A program made the translations under genes and the position numbers. Shown piece by piece: positions 1 through 13,345 of a stretch of DNA of 64,000 nt. The first letter of the stretch is position 1; each line of letters opens with the position of its first letter. This DNA is from Protonemura montana (lineage: Eukaryota > Arthropoda > Insecta > Plecoptera > Nemouridae): contig OX387605.1 in assembly GCA_947568835.1 (NCBI GenBank), forward strand, positions 19,720,418-19,784,417. Direction: 5' to 3'. Below the pieces are notes generated by a model that did no database searches, was not told the origin of the DNA, and saw nothing but the letters and a program-made list of their open reading frames with translations.

Positions 1-66
1 CTCCGCATATTTCTTTGCTATTTGATTATTACGTGTAGTACATAGCGGAATAACTTTGTTTGTTCT

Positions 67-106
67 CTTGCTTGCTTGCTTTCTTGTTTGTTTGTTTGTT
101 TGTTTT
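67..106. repeat. CTTG/TTTG microsatellite
   Basis: CTTG repeats grade into TTTG repeats. Simple sequence with no coding content. Confidence 0.9.
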
Positions 107-1500
107 ACTGCCAAATGTAAATGCACAAAGCAACGTTTAACGATTAGCCATGCATACATTTAATTACGTATAAACTTGCAATAATTGCGAGCGTCATATT
201 TGCACACGCGTGTACACGTGCTGTGCATGAGAGTGGGTGGATACCTCCCACGACTCCACTTTCTGTACTCCGCTCTCTGTATCGTCACACGTCCTCTCCC
301 ACAATCACCGCATCTCTCTCGCATCCAACAAATTTCTGCTGATGGTAGTTGCCATGTAAACTCCCTGAATTTCTATAGTAGTTGTGACCGTACAGAGAGA
401 ATGAAGCATTTGACTTTGATGTCGATTACGGCATAGGTTTACCGGTAACGACGTTTAGCATGGCGAAGCCAGTTGGACTCCATTTCGTCCCTTTGTTAAC
501 TTTTACCTCATCTCATTTCACACTATGAACTGTTCTAGAGGACTCATACCTACATCGGATTCGTTCTGTATGGCCTTGAAATTGGTATATGGCATCAGTT
601 TCATTCGAATACATTTTAATTATTAGTTGTTTTTACTCAGGATTAGTTAAGTTGCCCAAAAATCAGCAATAATTTTTAGGCGTGTGAATAGTTGCTTTCG
701 GAAAAAAAATTGTCTGTTCACATGTTGATAGCAGTGGAAAATATATTGTTCCACGATAATCGCATGTGACAAGCTTATGTCGACTCGAACAAGCCATTGA
801 AACTCGGAGCTAGGGTCAGTATTTGGTCAGTGATATTGACTCGGTGAGTCAAGAATAGAAGAGAAGGGACCCGAAGAGTCGAGACTTGGATCACGTGATT
901 ATATTTATTTCTTGAGACAATAATCTGTGTTTACTTAGAAATTCCGATAAAGCGATCGGAACACAGTGGAGTTTGCAAACATCAACGACACAAACAAGGT
1001 CAAAGAGACAGTAGGAAAGTTATTGATTGAAGATAATCTATGTTACACCACTGTTCATACTAATAACATGAGTCTGATCAATGCTTATAATACAATATGT
1101 ATTTTCGGACAGATCGGATGCACTGTGGTACTTCGTCGCGCTGGAATCAAAGAAAGTGGTCTCCAAAGTAAACAAAATGGCAGCCAACAAAAACGACGAT
1201 CGATGAATCCGTGTTAATTTAACCAATCAAATTTCGACCGGTTCTGGCGGCGAACGAGTCGCTTTACCATACTGACAAACTCCTCTGTCGTCGACTTGCT
1301 TTTTGAGTCGGTGCGCCAGTCAACTACGTTGGCAATTATTGAGTACACAGCTTCATCGTGGGATGTTCCGCAGGAATCCAGATTATGAATAAACCAATAT
1401 CAATATTTATTTTTCCAGTAGAGTGTAGATCTAAACAATTTATACGAACTTGAAGCTGTAAAAATCATGTTTAAACGTTGTCATGATGAGCAATGGATGA
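107..1500. other. Intergenic, no gene seen
   Basis: AT-rich DNA with short chance open frames only; none has a domain-like sequence. Confidence 0.6.
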
Positions 1501-1639
1501 AAAGTGGGATTTAATTTTGCAAACAACCCCCTTATTTTTCGTCGCCCCGTCATAGCCACACACTTTTTCCCCCTCGATGATAAATATGAAAAGAGCCCAA
1601 TTAAACGGGAAATCTTTTATCAACACACCAAGTTGAGAG

Positions 1640-2500
1640 TGTTGCCTGTCGACAACTATCCATCGTGCGACATCGGGCACATACGATCGCTAGAGGTAGC
1701 CGCTTTTGCCGTCGACGTTGCCGTTGACAAAGGGAGGACGAGCATCTCTATCCCACCCCCGGTCCCCAACCCGCCCCCCCGTTCCCGGCGCCGCCATCCC
1801 GCTTGCCTCGACGCAACTCGTCCTGGATTTCCCCGCGCTCCCCCACCGCCACCCCAACGTCCCACCGCCCCCGTACCATCCCGCCCCCCGCCCCCCATCA
1901 CGCTGCAGAGCAGGTTTTAATATTTTACTTGAAGCCCTGAGCAAACAGTGCCTACACGCTGGCTGGCGATATTACAATATTCCAATCTAGTGAGATTAGT
2001 ACAGTCTCGTGCCCTCTCGCTCCACCCATCCCGTTCCCAGGTCTATCTCGCTCGCTTCCTCTCTCCTGCCAGCTCTTCTATGATTTATAACTCGCCCGAG
2101 GGGTGGGCCGCTGCGATAAGGGCGCATGGGGGGTGGCGCCGGCGGGGGCGGCAGTGGCGGGGGGCACGGGGATTGAAAACAACCAAAGATAGTGAGTATT
2201 CAATAAAATCTAGCTCTTGCTTTTATCGGGAGAGCTTTGCCGATGTAATAAACTATCCGGACATGAAACAAAACGGTGAAGTTCTCTCAGCGTAATAAAC
2301 TGGGATGTTTTCTTTATTTGAGAGCGCACCCGCGCCTAGTATGAAGGGATGCATGGCGCTGGATTTGGCCCGGAGGTATGAGTTTTTCATATCCGGACCT
2401 CGTGTTCACTTGATGGGGGTGGCAAAGGGTTCGCCGTGCGTGGCGGGAACCCCCCCGGGGTGGAGACGGGAGACCGGGTATGTTCAATAGCTGTCAGCAC
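1640..2500. other. GC-rich island in the desert
   Basis: A C-rich, CpG-containing segment (strongest at 1740-1910 and 2090-2170) interrupts AT-rich DNA. The open frames are proline/arginine low-complexity on plus and glycine-rich on minus, typical of GC-rich DNA. It could be a promoter or enhancer; no gene is supported. Confidence 0.45.
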
Positions 2501-5500
2501 ATTTTATTTCGAGGAAACTTATTTATTTGTTTGCGTTGGTTCGTGGATAGGATTTATGACTGTACATGGGGTTTAAAATGGTGCTGGTAAATATAAGTAC
2601 GCCGGGCTAATTGTAGACGGCGGTATGAGTAATTGTCGGAGCTGACTGGTGGCGATAGCGGCCAAGCGTTATCAGGATACGCGGCAGGACACGCGGCAGG
2701 ACACCCGGTTTTTGGTGGAGCGGGACGCCAACGCGTAGCCGAAATATTTTGGTGCATAGCGACGTTGCTCTGGCTTTTTTATAATCCATGACTACAATTT
2801 TAGCGGCTTATTTTTTTTACATTCAAAAGAATATATTTAAAATCAATAAATATATTGTTAATTGTTATTTAATAAAAATCAGATTGTGTGTAACGTGTGG
2901 TAAGAAATCGACAATATACAGGTACTTATACTAGGAAAAAATTAAGGTTAAGTGAAAGAATATGAGCTCTTTTACTTTCCAAAATCGAACTAACCATTAT
3001 ATTCAAACATGGTATTCCAAAAATCAAGTATCATTTTCGTTTTGGGTTGCTCTAAACAGTGTATGGTCTCAGCGTTTATGGGGTAGGTTTTTACCATATT
3101 TATAGCCGACAAGAAATCCAAGTAGAAAAACAGCCGGATCTAGAAAAACACATTTTTCAAATTGTCACACACCTAGACTCCACACCCAACATGAATTTCT
3201 ACAGTCGAGTTCTGATAAAATGGTGGAGTGTTGCGACTGCTAACGTCGACGAGCCGACATCGCGGGTTGCAGTCACCCGGGGTAACCGATCAATACGCGC
3301 CGCGGGCTGAGCGATCTTACACCTTCTGAAGGACACAATGCCCCAAGGAACGCTCCAGCTATATCTTGGAGGTGTCAGAATCATGTGTCCCTAGATCTTT
3401 GGACACATTTTGTGCTAGATCCTTAAGCCTTTACTCTGCATTCGTGACATATGGTCAAATTTTATCCTAAGGCATTTATGCCAAGCCTTGCCCGTGCCAT
3501 ATGGCATAGTCTTCCCTTGGGCAGGTTTTAGGCTAACAAGACAAAACTTTTGCTAATGCCCAGCTTTGCTGGCCCATCGTATAGAAACAGTTTGTGATTT
3601 TTGATGTGCAGTTGCTCTGGTTGGTTTTCATTGTCGCGAACTTGCTATAGACACATTTGTCTATGTGCTATTAGGACCACAAATTTCAAAACCATCTAAA
3701 TCCGTTTTTGCTCCAAGAGCAACCAAATTCGTACAGCTGGCTTGGGGCCGGGTGGTTCTAGTAAAACATGGAGAATGAAGCTACCCAGCATCAAATTTCG
3801 ATAGTTTAGTAGACACGCTTATATAAGAATATCAATTATCTCTTATTTTTGTATTCAAAATTTGAAAAGATTTCAATATAATTACAATGTAAAATGTATT
3901 TTCTGTCGCGCGCTTTTAGCCCCTTAATCAAATGAAAAACACTCAAACTTAAACATTCTAAAGGTACACACGGGGTAAAACACGTTCCAGCACAGGTAGG
4001 TACTAATTTCACCAGGTAAAGTGACTTTGTGTTTAAACTGCAAATGAATTGCAAGCCATTCCAGAAGACATTTTTGATAAACATCGAGCCGCCGGTGTTT
4101 GTTTTGTGTGTGTTCGTGTTTGTACAGTTGCTTGTACACTCCTGCCGGGCCAAACAACTCAACCGATCTTGATGAAATTAAATGCTGCTTGTTCTATCAG
4201 ATAATAATTTGTTGCGTATACATCAAGTTACCAACACCGCTAGAGCTTATTTACGATACCGATGTGGCTAGCGTTTTATTAAGGTTACCGTTTCGGTTAA
4301 TTTTCGTGAAGGTGGAAACGATTCGGCCATAGGGTCATAATCTTGAGTTGTATTTGTCGGTATTGACTGACTAATTTTCTAGCCAATATCCTTGGCCTTA
4401 ATTTGATACATGTTCAAATTGTTTAATGAAGCGAACTGTTTATGTGTAGGTACAATAAACCATAATAATGAGTAACAAGAAGTTATTAAAAGCCCATGAG
4501 GCATACTTATTAATTATTATGTACCTAATTACTAGGTATAATTACATAGGTATACTAAATCCCAGGTCATGAGCGCAATTGGTCGTCCCTATGACGCATT
4601 GTCTTTTTCTGTGTGATTCAAAATAAATTGACACAATTATTAAATTTCTGTATTTATGCATCAACGGTTGTGTATTTTACTGCAAATGTCGTACTGCATT
4701 TTGCAGTTCTAGCCAATTTGCAAACAAAGATATCAAATAGGGCCCATTAGTTACTCCAACAATATCACAGATTCCAAAAATAAAAGATTGTCATTTTACA
4801 CTAACGCAGCAAATGTTTGTACCCATAAAATATTTTTTTCAACCCACCCAGAACTTTTAACGAACTATTCAGTGTTTTGTCTGGTCGGGCCACTTTGATG
4901 ACAGCCCGTATATTAACACACCACAACATCTAAGAAAATCAGATAATTAAACTCGTTAATAAATTAAAGATCAATCGTAACTTAAAAAATCCGGTACCTC
5001 GTTTAATTTGCGGTCGTCGCCGATGCCCAACATAAAACTGAATACACTACTGAGCACCGAGAGGCACCTGACATATCCCTGCTGTCACCAACATCTGGCG
5101 CAGCAAGTGCAGCGAATTCAGTGCAACCGACTGCGCTACGCATAGCCGGTGCATTATGTGCTCTATTGGATTATACCTTATTATACAAATGACCGCTGCT
5201 GGCAGCCGCCAATATAACGTATTGTTCAAAATAAACCCCAATACGTCAATCAGGATGATTGTTGTATTCATCCAGTTGATGCACGGCATGCCGCGTGATG
5301 TTTCATTCAATTATTCAGCAGTTTTGATCCGGATAAAATGTAAACTCATGGTGCATACGATTCAATTCAATTGTGTATGCCTATTGCCTGGACTTCCATG
5401 CTTAACCTAATTAGCATAGTGTGTTTACCTTTGGATCAATACTCGATATTTTATCGTGCTAAAAAAGTTTGCTGCACACACATCAGAAAAGTTTTTCAAG

Positions 5501-8500
5501 CTATTTCTACGGGATGGATTCTAATCGTCAGTCTATTTTATAAGCCAAGGTAAAAATGAGTCCAAACATAAATTATGAGTGATTTTTTAGATTAAAATGC
5601 AAGTGCTTCTCTGAGACCAAACCAATTGCCATAGGTTGCACTGTTGGCAAATCATGATACACAATTTTGAGAATAATAATAATATATACGACTACCTGAT
5701 GTATAATGTTTGAGATGTATACGTTTAGTTGAAGTTTAGATTCAGTTTAACAGATAAATGAGAAAATATTCAACCAAAAATGTATTTTTTGTTGAAAATA
5801 CTACACATCTTCTTTTAAATTTCAGTTCCTTTTTCTGAATTCCATATTAACCAATTCAAAAAAGAACGCAGCATGCGGAATTTAAACAACTTACGGAAAA
5901 GAAATCTGTAATCGTGCTCCAAAACCAAAACGCGTTCTCACTAACACACAAAAACACTAAAATTTAAATAGATTGATCAGTCTAACGATCCCCTTAAATC
6001 GCCCCCTCCTCACAACCCTCTAAAACACCCAAGAACCACCGAAACAAACCCCCATCACCCACCCCTTGACCATGGTACCTCTCAATCGGCATCAGCTATA
6101 AGCGACGGTGATCCACAACGACAAATGTGTTAACGTATAAAACCAGAAGCCAGCTGTCGCCACCCACCCACCCACCCCGGCATCAATTATTCTGTTATCC
6201 ACCCCCTCGCATCTCCTCTCGCCCCGTACTACCCATGGCTTTGTGCTCAGCAAGGCGCATTTAACGAGTACAAAACGGTGTGTTTGCACATGACAATAGC
6301 TAGAGCTTTGTTAATACATAATAATGCATCAGATATAAACCGGGCAAAACAGTGCATCAAGTGCTCATGAAAAACTAAGCTGTGCTTTCGACGAGCTGAG
6401 CGAGAGTCTTCGGCTCTTGGCACCGAATTGGAAATGAGGGAAATTCATCAGAATGCGTTGATGTAAGGTGTTCTTATAGCTATAAATAGATGGAAATTGG
6501 GAGTGTGGAAATGGGCCAACGAGGATGGAAGTTGTGTTGAGATGAAAAATCATTTAGCTGGGAAGGAAATTCTTTTGAAATGAAGCATGCCATTGGTCTA
6601 AAATTATACGGTATGTGGCAATGTCCAATCGTTAAGGTCTGGTTCAAGAATGATAACACATATGACTCGTATGGTAAATATCGAAATGCTATGATATGAA
6701 TATTATGTGTGGTGTGATATTAATTGCTTGTTTATGAATTCGAGGACTATGGTGCATTCCTATCATTCCAAACTCCATTACTGCCCTTAGACGTTAGCGA
6801 AACTAACTCAATCGCAAGTTTTGGATCGGTTTTTAGTCTCCTTTTCCCAACCTTCGGCTATATGTACAGTTCATTAACGTACACCGCAAGGTATACGTAT
6901 GTGAATGTCGCGAACAGCTTTTTACCTTTTAGTGTTCTCCCAAGCGATCGTGTTGGATGCATTTTGAGAGATGAGTGTTGTTTTAGTACCTCACCTCACC
7001 AGTCACTTATCTAATACATGGTATAAAGATGGCGTCGTCGCCACAACGGCTCGCTCGACTCAACGCGCGTTCACCTGGCCAGAGTTTGCCTGAATCAACA
7101 CTCCACCACGGATTCTTCGTGTTTTTAAAAGCAAACAGAACAAAAACCCACGGCAGACACTAAAATGTGCTTTCCTGTTTCCTCTGGCCAGTACCGAGTG
7201 CGGCTTGCTTGATGGTAATGCCTTCTGAGAATTCGTTGTCAGTAACGAGATACTCTAGAGGCGAGGCACAGGTATTTAGTTACGACTATGGGAATATTAC
7301 ATTTTTGAGGATGATTGTTTTTTGGTCGACCATGTTAGAAGGTTTGACGTCAAGGCCCGTGTCCCAGGACCTTAAAGAAATGAAAGATTGAAATGGTATT
7401 AACTAACAAGATGTAGAGTACTCTAAGTGCTGACTGCCCACTTTAATGCTAAGGCAGAAAAGAGTAGAAAAACACAATTAAAAATCGACAGGGTCTTTGC
7501 AGAAATGCTATGAGTAGAATTCTCCATTCTCATCCTGGAGATCTATGCTCATAATAATTTACGTCGAGCGTACAAATCAGTTTTAAATTATAAAAATAAA
7601 CAACTTTCCTTCAAAATATCGCTGTTTAAACACGACTAACTTTTAACTTAAAGTCTTGGTTAAGAGGCGAAGGTACACAAACAGTATCGCAAACTTCTCA
7701 ATGCGTTTATTATCATTAGAGCCAAAAGGTAGATAGTACCACCCAAGTAACCAACACCCGATATGTATGCTGCCGCACACGTTTAGGACATTGAAAGGAT
7801 TGTTGTACTACTTCTCGGGCTCACATCGAAGAAAGAACCACCCCCGAAAGTCAAAATAAAGTCTATGTGCTGGTGTATAGTGTTCCTAAAGTGGCCGGCT
7901 CCATTGTGCCCGCCTCTCGATGGGTCTGCTGATGGAAGGGTCGAGTGGCCAGCCATTCTCTGCTAGACAAAGACTCGAGAGGCCGGCAAAGAAGAGTCAA
8001 GTGCTACGAGCTCGCATCTGTTCTGCCTCTAATATCGCGGTCCAAACTATCGAAGCATTATAAAGTGGGATTCTTTTTGAATTAGATTGATTTCATAGTT
8101 GATAAACGTTGGAAAACACTGTAGTTTTGTATCTTTTCAGAGTGTTTCCTTGCAATTTGTTACTTGGTAAATGGTCTGTGTGTCTTGTAGAAATGGCCGA
8201 AAGACAAGAAGTGTGGGCAACCAATACCAAACAAGGACAGACTTGCCTCCTGCGGCGAACGGATTTGCTCCTCCTCTTCTTGTCGAAAACGTAATCAATG
8301 GCCAGTTGTCTTGCTGTTAACGATTTATTAATGATAGTTCTTACTTTTTTATCAGTTTTTCTTCTCTAAATAGCTCCGTTGTATTGTGTATCGCTAATCA
8401 ATATAGTAGGCACACTTTGATTGTCCTGTAATAACATATTCGGCATTCTTTGATAAGAATTGATGTTATTTTTTAAATAATGGCTTCATTATATTCGATA

Positions 8501-8616
8501 TCAGAGATTAAAGCGAATGTTATATGATCGGACAAGAACAGAAAACAAACTTCCTTGTTGGGGAATTTAAATAGATTTACAATTATCTAGTACTTATCTG
8601 ATTTCATGTGTTCCAC

Positions 8617-8690
8617 AAGGAAGTATCACAAGGATCACAAGGAAGTATCACAAGGATCACAAGGAAGTATCACAAGGATCACAAGGAAGG
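8617..8690. repeat. 22-bp tandem repeat, about 3.3 copies
   Basis: The unit AAGGAAGTATCACAAGGATC plus AC repeats at 8617, 8639 and 8661, with a partial copy to 8690. Copies are identical, so the array is young or homogenised. Confidence 0.9.
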
Positions 8691-11581
8691 ATGTGTATAA
8701 CAAGACAGTGAAAAAAGTAGATGTACTATTTCTGATATGAGGAAGAGGAAAATTATGAAAATGGGATATGGAATTGGGGATTTCAGATACGGACCAAAAT
8801 TAATCAGGGATTTCAGCTTTTACTTGTTTTAGTACAATTTTACCTTAAAATGGTAATATGCGCAAATTATCAATCACAATTGCGCTCATGATGTTGTTAG
8901 TTTTAGATTGTACAACATTAGAAATTAAAAAACCACACACACAGCAAAACGTGTTCGTTTCCTACCTCTTATCCTCGTAAAACGACCTAATTGTACGCAA
9001 TTGTCAGCGATAAACCATTATGTTTTTATCGAACTGCTCTGCGGATAGCCTAGCTATAGCCTCCACTTTGTGCGTGCCTTCTTTTGTCTGTTTAAATTAT
9101 GCAATGGAACTCTGTGTAGACGCGCTATCGATTGAGCACACAAAGATTTGAAAAAGTCGTCACGTAATTTTATTCGCTATTAGACATTGTAAAGCCATCA
9201 GAACGCCATCAAGCCAGCTCGAATCGATCGAGAGTGTAAGTAGGAAAACAACGGATTAAAGCTGCTCAACACAAAAAAAAACTATATATTAACGAGACTC
9301 ACAGTTTCATATGTTGGTAAAAATGATTCTGTATTAATATTGCATAAAGACGGTGTTCGAAATGTACAACGAGGTTTAGATGCAATGCGTTTAGAAGTAT
9401 GTTCTCGTCACAATTGGTGGCATTGGTGGGATTTTCGGGAGAAATTTGCTGGACCATGTAAAATGATGTTTCAGCGTCAATATACATTAGAAACGTAGAA
9501 AGATAAATAGGCATTAGCCAATTATATATATATGTGTGGATAGAGATATTTATGTATATCCATGTATATAAATTATTTGTAAATAAATTATTTGTCGAAT
9601 TAATTTTTAGCTTATAAAACGAGGTTCTTTTTGTACTCCAAAAGTTCACTTAAACTAAGCGATTAGGCCACTATCACAGGCTAAGCTGAGTCAAAATGTT
9701 TACCTCGAGCAAAGAATTCGATCACAGCACCGCTCAGCGGACGGATCGAGAAGCAATCCCGTTGAGAAAGAAAATACACCATACACTTGCACAGCTCCCA
9801 CACGATGACACGCATACAAGTGCAAGTGCAACAATGCTTTCAATACTTCTTTAATAGAGAGATTTGTTTGTGCCCCGTTGTTTAACGATACATATTTATT
9901 CACTGGAGTGAAGTTGTATATACCGCACATGGCACACAGCAAGTAAACACATCCAACAATCACACGATTTTGTTAAACATACCAGTTTGCTCGACTGAAT
10001 CAAGTTGTGTATTTGTTACGTGCAAATATAAATGGATCATGTTGACTGAATATATAGAACTTAGGATTCAATGAAGAAGGGGGGCGAATGTAAATGTTTA
10101 GCGTTCAAACTCAACGCTGTTAGCATTACCTACCCTTTTGCGCGCGCGGCCAAATATTGGCGGGGAATTAAATTAACTAATAGCATAATAGTAGAGTAAC
10201 GATGGTTAACAACGTTGCTATAGGAAAACGGAAGCGTTTTTTATTTTTGGTTATTTTGCCCATCGACGTTCGCTTTTGTGAGTATTCAAATTGAAACAAA
10301 TCAAACATGTTTTAGATCGTGGAGATTTATTAAAATATTTGAATAGCCAATCAAATAGTCATGGCGCAATCGAATCTATTAAATTGAATCTCACTAATGA
10401 TTGGCTTGATCGTGAGAAACTAAATTGATGACATTTGTAATTGTGAACTTCAATTTTCGATTAGTTGCCTATTTGCTTACATATGTGTACCTATATGTGA
10501 GCAACACCGACAGATAAAGATTGTATAGCTTATACGTTTCCAGCAATCATAATTACAACAAAAACAAAGAAAACAAAGGGTTGTCGTACAATCAATCTTT
10601 TTAGTTCCATGCCAATTTCCAAATAATCACACAAAGTTTCACACAATGAAAATTACTAAAAAGTAAAAAATCTCTTTCTTTCTCAACCGCATAAATAACA
10701 AGCGAACAATCCTCCCGATTCTTCAATGTTATACGACCATATTACGTTCTCTGAACATTTATTTCCATGATATACCATCTTGCCGTGGAGCTTATTCTCT
10801 GAAGCTGTAGAGATAACGTCCCAAGATTCCCATACCATATATATACCTGTGCTGTTGAAGATAGTGGAGCTATTATTTACAATTTTCCTGGGCAGTAAAT
10901 CTTCAGCAAGTCCCATAGTGCCTTTTATAGAAGACAGGATATGAGACGTGGTTATCTATAGTCTATGGGTTGCAGTTGATAACATAGCTCGCGCTGTTAA
11001 GAACACAACCGACCTAGGGGATAACTGACTGATAAGAGAGGTGAGACAGTCTACCAGTGTGATAACGCGCAATGAGAGCTAAAGCTTTACCTTAAGCATA
11101 GACTATGAGAAATTACTCTACCATCTAATGTAGTAGCCTAGACCCAAAAAATCTAAAATAATTTTTGATGTAAAATTTCCCGTTTCCAAAACTACCCCTC
11201 ACAGCTCAAATTAAAGCAGTTGATTTTTTCACCGGTTGGTGCCACTTTGCAAAACACATGGTTTATCATTTGTATTATATTTTCAGTATGACAAAGATTG
11301 TTGATAAAAAAATTTACACACACCTGTGCTTCCTAAAAAAGCAAAATCATGGGGTTATAATTTTAATTTAAATCATAATTTCTCGGAACACTTCTGAAAA
11401 CTTCACAAATACCACGGCACGGAGCCGTAATTTATGCCAGTTGATCTACACTCCAATTACTTCACAGTTCAAACACCGTCCAAAAACTAAAAAAACAGGC
11501 AGTCGACATTGATTTTGTGAGTTATCGCACCCCGAAAGTACAATATTTACAATCAAGACTCAAGCCATACATTACGAACGT

Positions 11582-11604
11582 TATATATATATATATATAT
11601 ATAC
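11582..11604. repeat. (TA)n microsatellite
   Basis: About 11 perfect TA units within AT-rich intergenic DNA. Confidence 0.95.
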
Positions 11605-13064
11605 CAAGTTATTACTGACCTAGTTGGAAACTTAAATCACGTTCAGCACCAATGCGCGATAGAAAACATTTTGGTTAATCACAACGAAAGCAAATTCAAT
11701 AAAATGATAGATGGTTTCATATCATAGGCCTTTGGAACACACACAATTCGATCGGCACAAGTATGCATATTGTACACAAACAAGCACGTTAATGACTTAT
11801 ACTAATACACACAAAGCGAATTTCAATATTGACAATAATTCTGTTTCCTTTCCCGGCGTAGAGTGTGTTTTCCCATTCTATATGCACTGTGTACCTATAT
11901 GCTCGTTTCTCGATTATTTGCACTCAAACCTAGCATGCGCCTTCCATCACAGACATCCTAGAAGAGCCACAAGAGGAATTACATTCTTTAGAATAGACGT
12001 TTTAACTTTTGAAAAAAAAAAGTCACATCTACCTTTCGAGGTATAAAGCCAACGGTGCGTTTGGCCGTATGGCAATTCGATTGTAACCGCTCAAAGATTT
12101 TGACAAATGCGGTGTGTTTTCTCTTACCAGGGGAGAGCCTCGTCGCGACTCTCACCATGGAAATAATATAATATCCATTGATGCAGCGGCTCATAAATGG
12201 AGAGTATTAGTAGAATTTGTCGGTGGTGACCTATAAGGGCTGAAAAGAGCATGCGGCAAATGCTTTTCGGAGGCCGTTTGTGTAATCCTGGCTGCTCATT
12301 CAGCCGCTGCTTTGTCCTGATTGTCCTGAAATCGGTGCGTGGGAGTGTGGAGGACGATGCCATTGTGAATTGAGGATCGAGTAGAGCGGTCGTTGGTTGA
12401 TGACGCAGGTTTCTGGCCAATTTAGAGATGAAATGGCTTTAGTTTTAGATTTAAAATCGAGCTGATTGACTCTGATCTCGTTTGATGTTGTTAATTCCTA
12501 AACTCCATCTGAATTTGGTGACATTAAATTGGTTTTTAATTAATTTAGGTCCATGCATTTATACAAATAATACGCCACACAAATTTATAATTAAATGATA
12601 CAGATCAGAATTATACGTTAAATTGTAATATAAAATACATGCATTTACATTTAATTATTTTGGCAGAAAACCACAAAAAAAAAACTTTTATTTTATTATC
12701 TTCATATATTGGCCTAGGATGAAATAGTGATCATATCAAAAGTCAATACCAATTTGTTCCAACGTGCATGAATGACATTAAAATTACACCAACTTAATTT
12801 TTATTTTGTCAATTGTAAATCCAGAAATCAAATTTTTTCCTTAAAAATCTTCCCGATAGTTGATATTGTTTGAAAATGCCGTAGTTTTATAACTATTATT
12901 ACATGGCATACTAAATAGCCCATCGCAATCACTCAATTTGTCTCGCCTCTCCACACCCAATCCAAATCACTGCACACTTCTCACCGCCTACACATTTAAC
13001 GTGCCAAGCGTGCCAACTCTAATTAGTTAGCTTATCTCTAATAGCGTTTAATATCGCGAACAAT

Positions 13065-13345
13065 AGAAGCGTATAAGTCTCACTGAGGGGTCAACCCCAC
13101 TGCAACGGTGTTTAGCGAGCCTTGTACGCGGCTTTGGGGGGCTGTTATTGCCCCGACGCTCATGTCTGGGGTGTGACAACAGCTGGTGGCCTCTACACGC
13201 CCCTAATCCAACCCGGGGTACAATGCCCCGTAGCATACTAGTCCGTAGTCGTATGTATCTCTATCAGGGGTAAATCACGGCATACGCTTCATATGAGCGC
13301 GAAGAGCGTATCTCTCACTACAATTTACGATATACGCGTATATGA
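13065..13345. other. GC-rich block of unknown nature
   Basis: About 280 bp with sharp composition edges. It contains GGGGTACAATGCCCC (a hairpin) and repeated GAAGCGTAT/ATACGCTTC motifs in opposite orientation near the edges. This could be a small mobile element or a regulatory island; no target duplication was identified. Confidence 0.4.

Larger units (their letters stand above)
2501..13040. other. Gene-free AT-rich DNA
   Basis: About 10 kb on the 3' side of fork head. Apart from the 22-bp tandem array and the TA microsatellite I see only chance open frames. Short inverted repeats occur, e.g. TGTGTCC/GGACACA at 3384-3407 and CCTCTCGA/TCGAGAGG near 7.9 kb. Confidence 0.6.

Noticed and set aside
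1504-1920. 138-codon proline-rich open frame on plus, with a Gly-rich frame opposite
   Set aside because: Low-complexity GC-rich DNA opens frames on both strands; no domain, no clear start context or splice sites.
13048-13236. 62-codon minus-strand frame in the GC-rich block, possible retroelement fragment
   Set aside because: No reverse transcriptase, endonuclease or zinc-finger motif is visible.
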